Shown here piece after piece: positions 8,209 through 16,165 of a stretch of 64,000 nt of DNA (positions are counted from its first letter, which is position 1; the number at the start of each line of letters is the position of its first letter). A model generated the notes under the pieces. The model saw nothing but the letters and a program-made list of their open reading frames with translations, was not told the DNA's origin and made no database searches. The stretch is from VRUE01 sp963737575. Lineage in GTDB: Bacteria; Actinomycetota; Thermoleophilia; Solirubrobacterales; 70-9. Location of the stretch: the NCBI GenBank assembly GCA_963737575.1, contig CAVTTJ010000004.1:248001-312000 (forward strand), in the 5' to 3' direction. The position numbers and the translations under genes are program-made.

Positions 8209-8913
8209 TTAGGGCCGGTTCGCGCGGTGGCGCTCGAGCTCGGCGACCATCGCCTTCGTGTGGAGGGCTGCGATCAGATCGTGGAGCGGCTCGGAGCCGG
8301 CTTCGAGCATCGCCACGACGCGCTCGGGGGAGACCTCGCCCGCGAGGCGCTCCATCACCATCCCGATCTCTTCGCGGACGAGCTCTTCGATCGCCCTCTT
8401 GTAGCGGAGGGTGTCGTACACGGTGAACCCGATCTGCTCGTCGTAGCCTCCGGTGCGAAAGCGGCTGATCGCCTCGATGATCCGGACGTCGGAGGGCGAG
8501 TAGCCGCGGCTGTTGGGGCTCAGAACCTCGAGCTCCTCGAGCCGATCGAGGACCTCCTTCGGCACTCCGTAGCGCTCGCGTGCCTCCGCCGCGCTGGTCC
8601 GCGAGCGCTCGCCGGCGAGGGCGCGGTCGAGGATCCGGTCCTCGAGCTCGACCAGCGCCCGCGCCCGCTCGGGCCCCTCGTCGAGGACCGACTTGATCGC
8701 CTTCAGCGGCATGTAGCGCTCCTCCTGGAGCTGCTTGATCAACCGGATCCGGTCGATGAACTCGGGCGGGTAGTAGGCCATGTTGCGGCTCGTCTTCACC
8801 GGCTCCGGCAGGAGGCCCTCGCGCAGGTAGTGCTTGATCGTCGGCACCGGCACACCCGAGGCCTCGGCGAGCTCACCGATGCGAAGCAGGGATTGCTCGG
8901 CGCTCGCGCTCAT
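8209..8913 (-). CDS. MerR-family transcriptional regulator
   Basis: A 234-residue regulator. The N-terminal winged HTH IGELAEASGVPVPTIKHYL is a MerR signature, followed by the usual YYPPEFIDRIRLIKQLQ and a coiled-coil helix. The ~130-residue C-terminal region is helical with no cysteines, so an organic ligand is more likely than a metal. ATG 8913 overlaps the CoA-transferase stop (ATGA). As the last gene of the carboxylase/BKACE/CaiB block it most likely controls that block in response to a pathway intermediate (inference). Confidence 0.9.
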   Translation of the reverse strand: MSASAEQSLLRIGELAEASGVPVPTIKHYLREGLLPEPVKTSRNMAYYPPEFIDRIRLIKQLQEERYMPLKAIKSVLDEGPERARALVELEDRILDRALAGERSRTSAAEARERYGVPKEVLDRLEELEVLSPNSRGYSPSDVRIIEAISRFRTGGYDEQIGFTVYDTLRYKRAIEELVREEIGMVMERLAGEVSPERVVAMLEAGSEPLHDLIAALHTKAMVAELERHRANRP

Positions 8914-10145
8914 GCCCGGAAGGTCGCCGCGGAGTCTGCGCTGGGTCCCGCCGCGGCGCCGGACTCGAGCATCGCCGTGACCTCGTCCTCGGAGTAACCC
9001 GCCTCGGCAAGGACCTCCCGTGTGTGCTCGCCGAACGCCGGCGCGGGCCGCGTCGGGTCGCCGGGGGTGCGGCCCATCTTCACCGGGACCCCGAGCTGGC
9101 GGATCGTCCCGAGCCCGGGCTGCTCCATCTCGACGACCATCTCCCGAGCGCGGACGAGCTCGGAGTCGAGTGCCTCGTCGACATCGAGCACCGGCTCGAC
9201 GCAGCAGTCGTGCTCGTCGTTGAACGCCCGCCACTCATCGCGGCTGCGGGAGCGGAACACCTCGGCGATCTCGCGCCAGGCATCGGAGCCGGGGGCGTCG
9301 AACTGGGACTCGATCAGGTCGGGCCGCCCGACCCCGTTGCAGAGGGCGGCCCAGAACTTCGGCTCGAGTGCGCCGCAGGTCACCCAGCCGTCGCTCGCCT
9401 CGTAGGGCAGGTAACAGATCAGCCCGCCGGCGAGCTGCTGCTCGCCGCGCCGCGGAACCTCGCCGTCGCAGAAGTAGCGGCCGGCGACCATCGCCAGCCA
9501 GGAGAGGGCGCCGTCGGCCATCGAGACGTCGACCATCTGGCCCTCGCCCGAGCGCCGGCTCTCGTGCAGCGCCGCCATCACCCCGAAGGCGGCCATCAGG
9601 GCGCCGCCGCCGAGGTCGGCGATCTGCCCGCCCGGCTGGACCGGCGGCCCGCCCCTGGCGCCGGTCAGCCCGAGCAGGCCGACGAGGCCGAGGTAGTTCA
9701 TGTCGTGACCGGCGCGCTCGGTGTAGGGGCCGTCCTGGCCGTAGCCGGTGATCGCACAGAAGACGATCGCCGGGTTCGCCTCGCGCATCCGCTCGTACCC
9801 GACCCCGAGCCGGTCGAGGACGCCGGGCCGGAAGCCGTCGAGGACCACGTCGTATCGCCCCGCCAACCGCAGCAGGGCATCTCGGCCCTTCTGCTCCTTG
9901 AGGTTGAGGCGGATCGAGCGCTTGCCGCGGTTGAGCGAGAGGTAGAGGGCCGAGCGCGTCCCCAGCTCCTGATGCTCCTCGCCGCCGTAGTAGGGCGGCG
10001 CCCAGCGGACGTAGTCGCCCATCCCGGTGTCCTCGACCTTCAGCACCTCGGCGCCGAGGTCGGCGAGCAGAAGCGAGCAGAAGCCGCCCGGGAGTAGCCG
10101 GGTCAGGTCGAGGACGCGGACGTCGCTAAGCGGGAGGCCGCTCAC
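8910..10145 (-). CDS. CaiB/BaiF family CoA-transferase
   Basis: A 411-residue class III CoA-transferase or alpha-methylacyl-CoA racemase relative. The N-terminus VRVLDLTRLLPGGFCSLLLA and DGFRPGVLDRLG are family hallmarks, and the aspartate in GQIADLGGGALMA (about residue 176) is the expected CoA-thioester-forming residue. The family moves CoA between acyl-CoA and a free acid, or epimerises 2-methylacyl-CoA. GTG 10145 overlaps the BKACE stop and its own stop overlaps the MerR start. In this operon it probably activates or recycles an acid released by the BKACE enzyme (inference). Confidence 0.92.
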   Translation of the reverse strand: MSGLPLSDVRVLDLTRLLPGGFCSLLLADLGAEVLKVEDTGMGDYVRWAPPYYGGEEHQELGTRSALYLSLNRGKRSIRLNLKEQKGRDALLRLAGRYDVVLDGFRPGVLDRLGVGYERMREANPAIVFCAITGYGQDGPYTERAGHDMNYLGLVGLLGLTGARGGPPVQPGGQIADLGGGALMAAFGVMAALHESRRSGEGQMVDVSMADGALSWLAMVAGRYFCDGEVPRRGEQQLAGGLICYLPYEASDGWVTCGALEPKFWAALCNGVGRPDLIESQFDAPGSDAWREIAEVFRSRSRDEWRAFNDEHDCCVEPVLDVDEALDSELVRAREMVVEMEQPGLGTIRQLGVPVKMGRTPGDPTRPAPAFGEHTREVLAEAGYSEDEVTAMLESGAAAGPSADSAATFRA

Positions 10146-11089
10146 GGCACTGTTCGCGCTTCGCTCGCTTCGCGAGAAGTCAGATTGCGACGCTCGCTCG
10201 TTCCGCGCTCACGGCGGGGCACCCCCAGCAGCTCGCGGGCCTCGGGGACGGTCGCGGCGCGCCGCCCCACGTCCTCGGCCATCTGCCGAGCCTTGGCGAT
10301 CAGGTCGCCATTGGACTTCGCCATCTCTCCGTTCGGCAGGTAGAGGTTGTCCTCGACCCCGGCGCGGACGTTGCCGCCGAGCACCAGCGAGGAGCCGAGA
10401 AGTTTCCACTGGTCGCGGGAGATCCCGATCACCTGCCACTGGTTCTCACCCTCGGCGCCACCGGGAATCTGCTCCGACATGAAGGCGACGTTGCGGGCGG
10501 TCGGCCGGATCCCGCCGTTGACCCCCATCACCAGCGAGATCTGCAGGGGTGTGCGATCCAGCAGTCCCATATCGATCAGCGGGTCGAGGTTGGCGACGTG
10601 GCCGGCGTCGAAGCACTCGTGCTCGGGCTTGATCCCGAGCTCCTTCATCGCGGTCAGGAACTCGATGATCGTGTCGAAGCTGTTCTCGAAGACCGCCTTG
10701 AAGACGAAGTCCTTGCGCCGCGAGCTGTACTTGGCGTAGTTCATCGAGCTCATGTTGAGCGCGGCGACGTCGGGCCGGAGCTCGCGCAGGTACTCGATCC
10801 GCTTCTCGATCGGGATCCCGATCGCCCCGGTCGAGTAGTTGATGATCACGTCGCCTACCTCGGCCAGGATCGCGTCGGTGATCGCGCGGAAGTCCTCGAC
10901 CTCATAGGAGGGCGTCCCGTCGGGCTTGCGGGCATGGATGTGGACCTGCGAGGCGCCCTCGTCGACCGCCCGCCGCGCCTCGGCCGCGTACTCCTCGGGC
11001 GTGTAGGGGATCGCCGGGCACTGGTCGCGGTTGGCGATCACGCCGCTGATCGAGCAGCTGATCACCACCGGGTCCTCGAATGAGCTCAT
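10142..11089 (-). CDS. Beta-keto acid cleavage enzyme (BKACE, DUF849)
   Basis: A 315-residue TIM-barrel metalloenzyme. VHIHARKPDG (about residues 47-56) carries the HxH zinc ligands, and CFDAGHVANLDPL and LVMGVNGGI are conserved family blocks. BKACE enzymes condense a beta-keto acid with acetyl-CoA and cleave it to acetoacetate plus a new acyl-CoA. ATG 11089 overlaps the preceding stop. The last ~24 residues are an unusual Arg/Ser/Glu-rich tail encoded by a 56-nt repeat (10155-10210) also found at 14240-14295, so the tail looks like a repeat insertion near the 3' end. Confidence 0.92.
   Translation of the reverse strand: MSSFEDPVVISCSISGVIANRDQCPAIPYTPEEYAAEARRAVDEGASQVHIHARKPDGTPSYEVEDFRAITDAILAEVGDVIINYSTGAIGIPIEKRIEYLRELRPDVAALNMSSMNYAKYSSRRKDFVFKAVFENSFDTIIEFLTAMKELGIKPEHECFDAGHVANLDPLIDMGLLDRTPLQISLVMGVNGGIRPTARNVAFMSEQIPGGAEGENQWQVIGISRDQWKLLGSSLVLGGNVRAGVEDNLYLPNGEMAKSNGDLIAKARQMAEDVGRRAATVPEARELLGVPRRERGTSERRNLTSREASEARTVP
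10155..10210. repeat. 56-nt dispersed repeat, copy A
   Basis: This stretch aligns without gaps to 14240-14295 at 42 of 56 positions (75%). It contains TTCGCTCGCT near the left end and GCTCG plus CGCTC near the right, with a small hairpin CTCGC-TTC-GCGAG. Here it is translated as the C-terminal tail of the BKACE enzyme. It resembles a REP-type palindromic family; no other copy was noticed in the window. Confidence 0.5.
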
Positions 11090-11409
11090 GCTCCCCCCCT
11101 CTCATCGATCGCCTTCTGGATCTCCGCGACAAGCTGGGCGATCGCAGCCTGCTCGGAGGGGTCGGGGTCGAACGGAAGCTGAAGGTCGCCCAGCTGCAGG
11201 TCCTCGCGGCCGGAGATCGTCAGCTTCGGCGTCTTCAGCACCCCCGAGTCGAACGAGGCGGCGGCGCTCTCCATCATCGCCACCGGGATCCGGACGAAGC
11301 TCTCGAAAGAGCCGCCGATCTCGAACCCGAACGCCTCGAAGACCGTGCCGTCGAATACCAGGAGGCCGGTGAACTGCTCCTTCTCGTTCTTCAGGAGAAC
11401 CTCGGTCAG
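11086..11409 (-). CDS. Small protein between carboxylase and BKACE genes, probable CTG start
   Basis: A 107-residue protein of alternating hydrophobic/polar strands (FTGLLVFDGTVFEAFGFEIG), a middle helix, and an acidic C-terminal helix; a small beta-barrel of the bacterial PH-like type is plausible but unproven. It is real by context: it fills the gap between two genes with a 4-nt overlap at each end. No ATG, GTG or TTG exists in frame upstream of the conserved part; CTG 11409-11407 forms CTGA with the carboxylase stop and has GGTGAT 6 nt upstream as a ribosome site. It may bind or assemble the carboxylase (inference from linkage). Confidence 0.7.
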   Translation of the reverse strand: MTEVLLKNEKEQFTGLLVFDGTVFEAFGFEIGGSFESFVRIPVAMMESAAASFDSGVLKTPKLTISGREDLQLGDLQLPFDPDPSEQAAIAQLVAEIQKAIDERGGA

Positions 11410-12989
11410 ACCGGCATCACCCCGTGGCGTTTGGCCGGCTTCTCGACGTGCTTCGTGCGCGCCATCCGCAGCGCCCTGACGATCGTCGGCCGCGTCTCGC
11501 GCGGGTCGATGATGTCGTCGATCACCGCGTTTCCGGCGGCGATGTAGGGGTCGATCTGCTTGCGCACCGCGTCGAGCATCGCCTCGCGCGTCGCCTCCGG
11601 GTCCTCGGAGGCCTCGATCGCCGAGCGGCCGATGATTTCGACGGCGCCCTCCGGGCCCATCACCGAGATCTCGGCCCCAGGCCAGGCGACGATCAGGTCG
11701 GGCTCGTAGGCCTTGCCGCACATCACGTAGTAGCCGGCGCCGTAGGCCTTGCGGACGATCACCGTCACCTTCGGCACGGTCGCCCGGCTCACCGCGTAGA
11801 GCATCTTCGCCCCGTGGCGGATGATGCCCGCGTGCTCGACCTTCGAGCCGACCATGAACCCGGGCACGTCCTGGAGAAAGACGAGCGGGATGTTGAAGGC
11901 GTCGCAGAGGTTGATGAACCGCGCAGCCTTGTCGGATGAGTCGTTGTCGAGGATCCCCGCCAGCTGCTTCGGCTGGTTGGCGACGATCCCGACCGGCTGG
12001 CCGCCGAAGCGGGCGAAGCAGGTGATCAGGCTCTTCGCGAATTTGGGCTTGATGTCGAACCACTCGCCGTCGTCGACGATCTCGGCGATCACCTCGTACA
12101 TGTCGTAGGGCTGGCGCGAGGACTCGGGGACGATCTCGAGCAGCTTCTCCGAGCGACGGTCGTCGGGGTCGGAGGTCTCGACAAGCGGCGGCTTCTGCTC
12201 GCAATTGGGCGGGAAGTAGGAGAGGTAGGCCTTGACCTTCTCGATGCATTCGGGGTCGTCCTTCACCTCGAGGTCGCCGACACCGGATTTGCGGCAGTGG
12301 ACCTTGGCGCCGCCGAGCTCCTCCATCGAGATCTCCTCGCCGGTCACCGCTTTCGTCAGGTGCGGGCCGGCGAGTGCCATCGCCCCCTGGCCGGAGACCA
12401 TCGGGACGAAGTCCGAGAGCGCCGGGATGTAGGCGGTCCCGGCCGCGCACGGCCCCATCATCGCCGCCACCATCGGGATCACCCCCGACATTTCGACCTC
12501 CTCGCGGAAGAGGTGGCCGGAACCGGCGAAGAGCGACCCGGCCGCCTCCTGGATCCGGGCACCCGCGGAGTCGAGCAGCCAGATGAAGGGCATCCGCTTC
12601 TGCAGCGCCATCTCGCGCAACCGGGTGACCTTGAGCTCGCCGGTCATTCCCATCGAGCCCGCCATCACCGTGAAGTCGTAAGCGGCGATGCAGGTCGCCC
12701 GGCCGTCGACATCGCCCCAGCCGGTGACGACGCCGTCGGCAGGCGCCTCGACCCCGTCCATCGCCCGCTGGGCGAAGTGCGGTCGGCCGTGGATCCCGAG
12801 CTCGACGAAGGTGCCCTCGTCGACGAGAAGGTCGATCCGCTCGCGGGCGGTCAGCTTGCCGCGTTCGTGCTGTTTGGCGATCTTCTCCTCGCCGCCGCCG
12901 AGCCGGGCTCTGTTGCGCGCCTCCTGCAGCTGGTCGGTGAGCTCGTCGAGGCCCGCCGTGCCTGGAAGCTTGTGATCGGTCTCGCTCAA
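11406..12989 (-). CDS. Acyl-CoA carboxylase carboxyltransferase (beta) subunit
   Basis: A 527-residue biotin-dependent carboxyltransferase of the propionyl-/methylcrotonyl-CoA type. RGKLTARERIDLLVDEGTF opens the N-domain, SAGARIQEAAGSLF and MMGPCAAGTAYIPAL form the acyl-CoA site, and LQDVPGFMVGSKVEHAGII with YGAGYYVMCGKAYEPDL forms the carboxybiotin half. It transfers CO2 from carboxybiotin to an acyl-CoA. No biotin carboxylase subunit is nearby; a free biotin carrier protein lies at 33329. TTG 12989 follows GAGGAGAG. It is the first gene of the overlapping five-gene block. Confidence 0.93.
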   Translation of the reverse strand: MSETDHKLPGTAGLDELTDQLQEARNRARLGGGEEKIAKQHERGKLTARERIDLLVDEGTFVELGIHGRPHFAQRAMDGVEAPADGVVTGWGDVDGRATCIAAYDFTVMAGSMGMTGELKVTRLREMALQKRMPFIWLLDSAGARIQEAAGSLFAGSGHLFREEVEMSGVIPMVAAMMGPCAAGTAYIPALSDFVPMVSGQGAMALAGPHLTKAVTGEEISMEELGGAKVHCRKSGVGDLEVKDDPECIEKVKAYLSYFPPNCEQKPPLVETSDPDDRRSEKLLEIVPESSRQPYDMYEVIAEIVDDGEWFDIKPKFAKSLITCFARFGGQPVGIVANQPKQLAGILDNDSSDKAARFINLCDAFNIPLVFLQDVPGFMVGSKVEHAGIIRHGAKMLYAVSRATVPKVTVIVRKAYGAGYYVMCGKAYEPDLIVAWPGAEISVMGPEGAVEIIGRSAIEASEDPEATREAMLDAVRKQIDPYIAAGNAVIDDIIDPRETRPTIVRALRMARTKHVEKPAKRHGVMPV

Positions 12990-13015
12990 TCTCTCTCCTC
13001 GTCGTTACCTTTGAA

Positions 13016-13459
13016 GTGGTGGGCGCGATCACGACAGCCCTGATGTGTCTGGCAATCTCGCCGGGCTGCGGTGGGCCGCCGGGGCCTGCGCCAACGCCGG
13101 TCCCCTCGGTCTCGAAGTTCGCGATCTCCTACGAACGAAGCGGAGGGCTCAAGGCCGACCCGCGGTCGCTGCGGATCGCACCCGGCCGGCATGCGACGGC
13201 AGAGGCGCGGTGGGAGAGCGCGCGGTTCAGGGTCGGCGTCAAGCAGGTCACGCGGCTCCGTGAATCGTTGGGAAGCTCGGGCTTCGGAACCATTCCGGAG
13301 CCGGGTCCCGGGCCGGGTAACTGCGCTGACTGCTTCGAATACGTGATCGGCTATCGCGGGCACGAGGTCGCGTTCAGCCAGGTCGACCAGCCGCCGATGC
13401 TCGCACCCGTCATCGACCGGCTCGAAGCTCTGATCGAAGCTCATCGGCCCTTCCACTGA
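13016..13459 (+). CDS. Putative small lipoprotein
   Basis: A 147-residue protein with a short N-terminal hydrophobic segment ending in SPGC (Cys about residue 18), a plausible lipobox, then a Pro-rich linker. The remainder has a GNCADCFEYVIGY segment with a CxxC. No family recognised. The start is GTG 13016 or 13019. It diverges from the carboxylase gene with only 26 nt between starts, and its 3' end overlaps the hydratase stop by 19 nt. Membrane-anchored exported location is inferred from the lipobox. Confidence 0.55.
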   Translation: MVGAITTALMCLAISPGCGGPPGPAPTPVPSVSKFAISYERSGGLKADPRSLRIAPGRHATAEARWESARFRVGVKQVTRLRESLGSSGFGTIPEPGPGPGNCADCFEYVIGYRGHEVAFSQVDQPPMLAPVIDRLEALIEAHRPFH

Positions 13460-14223
13460 GGCTCCCGTTTCTCGAAGAAGGCGGTGACGCCCTCGACGAT
13501 GTCCTCGGTGCTGAAGGTCAGCGAAAGCTGGCTGCGCAGGAACTCGAGCGCGTCGTCGACCGCCATGTCCTGCTGGCGGTACATCGCGTCATGGCCGAGG
13601 CGCATCAGGACCGGGCTCTTGGAGGCGAGCCTGCCGGCCCACTCGGCGACCGCGTCGTCGAACCCGGCCGTCGGGACGACCTTGTTGGCGAGGCCGAACT
13701 CGACCGCCTGCTCGGCGCTCAGCCGCTCGCCCAGCAACATCATCTCGTTGACCTTCTTGCGCGGGACGTTGCGGTAGATGATCGCCATGATCATGTAGGG
13801 GAAGGCGCCGACGTTGATCTCGGGCGTGCCGAATGTCGCTCCCTCCCTGGCGATCACCAGGTCGCAGGAGAGCGCCAGCCCCATCCCGCCGGCGAGGACG
13901 TGGCCGTTGACGGCGCAGAGCGAGGGCTTGCCGAGCCGCGGCATCAGCCGGAAGAACTCGAGGAAGAGGTCCGAGGCGAAGTGTTTGGCGACGAGCGGAG
14001 CATCGGCGGCGAACCCGCCGAGGTCGGCGCCGGCGCAGAACGCCTTGTTGCCGGCTCCGGTCAGGACCACGGCCCTCGCGTCCTCGGAGTCGCGCGCGGC
14101 CCTCATCGCGTCGACGAGCTCGGCCAGCATCTTGCCGGAGAGCATGTTGCGTTTCTCCGGGTTGTTCAGGGTCACCGTGGCGACGCCGTCGGCCACCTCG
14201 TAGTTGACGAGCTCGTACTCCAT
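13441..14223 (-). CDS. Enoyl-CoA hydratase/isomerase family protein
   Basis: A 260-residue crotonase-fold protein. NNPEKRNMLSGKM opens it, GAGNKAFCAGADLGGF contributes the first oxyanion-hole segment, and NGHVLAGGMGLALSCDLVIA the second. A glutamate in FGTPEINVGAFPY is at the position of one catalytic acid. It hydrates or isomerises enoyl-CoA in the cytosol. ATG 14223 is chosen because conservation starts there; the open frame extends upstream through a 56-nt repeat but is not crotonase-like. It diverges from the acyl-CoA dehydrogenase at 14405, and the pair fits one oxidation pathway. Confidence 0.9.
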   Translation of the reverse strand: MEYELVNYEVADGVATVTLNNPEKRNMLSGKMLAELVDAMRAARDSEDARAVVLTGAGNKAFCAGADLGGFAADAPLVAKHFASDLFLEFFRLMPRLGKPSLCAVNGHVLAGGMGLALSCDLVIAREGATFGTPEINVGAFPYMIMAIIYRNVPRKKVNEMMLLGERLSAEQAVEFGLANKVVPTAGFDDAVAEWAGRLASKSPVLMRLGHDAMYRQQDMAVDDALEFLRSQLSLTFSTEDIVEGVTAFFEKREPQWKGR

Positions 14224-14239
14224 CTTCAGACCAATGTCT

Positions 14240-14295
14240 CGCGTTTCGCTCGCTGCACGGTGAACCAGATATGGACGCTTGCTCGCTCCACGCTC
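14240..14295. repeat. 56-nt dispersed repeat, copy B
   Basis: Intergenic copy, 75% identical to 10155-10210, lying 17 nt upstream of the enoyl-CoA hydratase start. It is in the same orientation as copy A. Copy B lacks the small internal hairpin of copy A, so the conserved features are the two GCTCGCT-like ends. Confidence 0.5.
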
Positions 14296-14404
14296 GGAGC
14301 ACGATAGCCGACTCCGTGGAAAGTAGGAAGTGCTACTGTCCACGGCGAGTTCGAGGGCGGCGCGCCGCTGCCCGGATCGATTGCGAAACGAGGGGAGACG
14401 CCCA

Positions 14405-15622
14405 GTGACGACCGCGACGACCAACGGCTCCAAGGTCATCAAGCCCGACCACGAGGCCGAGCGCAAGCACATGATCTTCACCCAGGAGCACGAAGACCTG
14501 CGCGAGTCGATGCAGTCGTGGGTCGAAAAGGAGGTCTTTCCTCATCGCAACGAGTGGGAGGAGACAACCTGGCCGAGCGAGATCCTGGAGCGCGCCGGCG
14601 AGCTCGGCTACATCGGCCTATGTTTGCCCGAGGAGTACGGCGGCCAGGGCGGCGACTACTACTACTCGCTGGTCCGCGCCGAGTGCCTCAGCCACTCCGG
14701 CTCGGGCGGCCTCAACATGGGCTTCGCGGTTCATACCGACATGGTTTTGCCACCGATCAACATGCTCGGCACCAACGACCTCAAGCAGCGCTACATGCCG
14801 GCCGCGATCGCCGGCAAGAAGATCGGCTGCCTCGGGATCACCGAGCCCGAGGCGGGCTCCGACGTCGCCGGGATCCGCACCAAGGCGATCCGCGAAGGCG
14901 ACGAATTCGTCGTCAACGGCTCGAAGACGTTCATCACCAACGGCGCCCGCGCCGACTTCATCGTCCTCGTGGTCAAGACCGACCCGGAGAAGGCGCACGA
15001 CGGAATCAGCCTCCTCGTCGTCGACCTTCGCGACGAGAACGGCGACACGGTCCCCGGGTTCAGCGTCTCGCGCAAGCTGGAGAAGATGGGAATGCACTCC
15101 TCCGATACCGCCGAACTCAGCTTCGAAGACGTCCGCGTTCCGGTCTCCAATCTGCTCGGCGAGGAGGGCAAGGGCTTCTACCACATCGCCTGGGAGCTCC
15201 AGAGCGAGCGGATGGTCGCCTGCGCCGGCGCCGTCGCCGGAGCGCAGAGGATGTTCGACCGCACCCTCGAGTACGCGAAGGAACGCAAGGCGTTCGGCCG
15301 GTCGATCGGAAACTTCCAGGTGATCCGCCACAAGTTCGCCGAGATGGCGACCAAGATCGAGGCCGCGAAGCAGTTCACCTACGCGACCGCCTGGCGCTAC
15401 TCGAACGGGGAGTACCCGGTCCGCGAGATCTCCGAGTGCAAGCTCTACACCTCGCGGATCGCCTGCGAGGTCGCCGACGAGTGCATCCAGATCCACGGCG
15501 GCTACGGCTACATGAAGGAGTACGAGATCGAGCGCGCCTACCGCGACGTCCGCCTCAACCGGATCGGCGCCGGCACCGACGAGATCATGCTCGAGGTCAT
15601 CGGCCGTAGTTACGGCCTATAA
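14405..15622 (+). CDS. Acyl-CoA dehydrogenase (isovaleryl/long-chain type active site)
   Basis: A 405-residue flavoprotein. GCLGITEPEAGSDVAGI and TFITNGARADF are the FAD/substrate signatures, and QIHGGYGYMKEYEIERAYRD is the C-terminal signature. The segment IGAGTDEI lacks the medium-chain-type glutamate, and WELQSERM carries a glutamate where isovaleryl- and long-chain acyl-CoA dehydrogenases have their base, so that class is more likely. It forms the alpha,beta double bond of an acyl-CoA and passes electrons to ETF. GTG 14405 follows GAGGGGAGA. Confidence 0.93.
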   Translation: MTTATTNGSKVIKPDHEAERKHMIFTQEHEDLRESMQSWVEKEVFPHRNEWEETTWPSEILERAGELGYIGLCLPEEYGGQGGDYYYSLVRAECLSHSGSGGLNMGFAVHTDMVLPPINMLGTNDLKQRYMPAAIAGKKIGCLGITEPEAGSDVAGIRTKAIREGDEFVVNGSKTFITNGARADFIVLVVKTDPEKAHDGISLLVVDLRDENGDTVPGFSVSRKLEKMGMHSSDTAELSFEDVRVPVSNLLGEEGKGFYHIAWELQSERMVACAGAVAGAQRMFDRTLEYAKERKAFGRSIGNFQVIRHKFAEMATKIEAAKQFTYATAWRYSNGEYPVREISECKLYTSRIACEVADECIQIHGGYGYMKEYEIERAYRDVRLNRIGAGTDEIMLEVIGRSYGL

Positions 15623-15680
15623 GCCGCCACCGGACGCGGGAGCGAGCGCGCGAGAAATAGTTCCGCCACCTCCTCAGCTC

Positions 15681-15721
15681 GGCAGCGGCCAAGAAGAATC
15701 AGATATGGATTGGCCGCTGCC
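15681..15721 (+). terminator. Hairpin after acyl-CoA dehydrogenase gene
   Basis: GGCAGCGGCCAA and TTGGCCGCTGCC form a perfect 12-bp stem with a 17-nt loop, 59 nt after the dehydrogenase stop and 27 nt before the next gene. There is no U-tract. It could terminate upstream transcription or attenuate the SnoaL-like gene. Confidence 0.45.
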
Positions 15722-15748
15722 TGCGCGTCCGGGGGTGGCGGGTGTCAC

Positions 15749-16165
15749 ATGAGCCATGTGGATCACATTCGGTCGTACTACGAGGCGCTGAACACCGGCG
15801 ACGCGGAGGCGGTGACCGCACATTTCGTGGATGACGCCGTGCACTATTACACGCGGCTGGGGCCGCACCGGGGCGCTGAGGAGATCGGCCGCTACGCGGC
15901 GTTCGCGGTCGAGCAGATCGAAGGGCGGTGGCACCTGGAGAACGCGATCGAGCAGGGCGATCAGGTAGTGATCGAGTGGACGATGACCTGGCGCCACCCC
16001 GAGTCCGGGGAGCGGCGGCTCGACCGCGGCACCGAGTGGTTCCGGATCGAGGATGGCAGGATCGCCGAGGTCCGCGCCTACCATCACGGCGGCCGCAAGA
16101 ACCCGCAGGGTGACCTGCTCGGGTTCGACCACCGCGGCCGCGGCCACACGATGCTCGAGGACTAG
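15749..16165 (+). CDS. SnoaL-like (NTF2-fold) protein
   Basis: A 138-residue protein with the NTF2-like pattern: an N-terminal helix (HIRSYYEALNTGDAEAV), the DDAVHYY strand, and paired C-terminal strands ending WFRIEDGRIAEVRAYHH. The fold covers polyketide cyclases, dehydratases and stress-linked small-molecule binders; the function here is unknown. ATG 15749 is the start. Its TAG overlaps the stop of the convergent reductase inside the palindrome CTAG (16162-16165). Confidence 0.8.
   Translation: MSHVDHIRSYYEALNTGDAEAVTAHFVDDAVHYYTRLGPHRGAEEIGRYAAFAVEQIEGRWHLENAIEQGDQVVIEWTMTWRHPESGERRLDRGTEWFRIEDGRIAEVRAYHHGGRKNPQGDLLGFDHRGRGHTMLED

Noticed and set aside
14518..15609. 363-codon plus frame inside the acyl-CoA dehydrogenase
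   Set aside because: Arg/Pro-rich shadow of the dehydrogenase frame.
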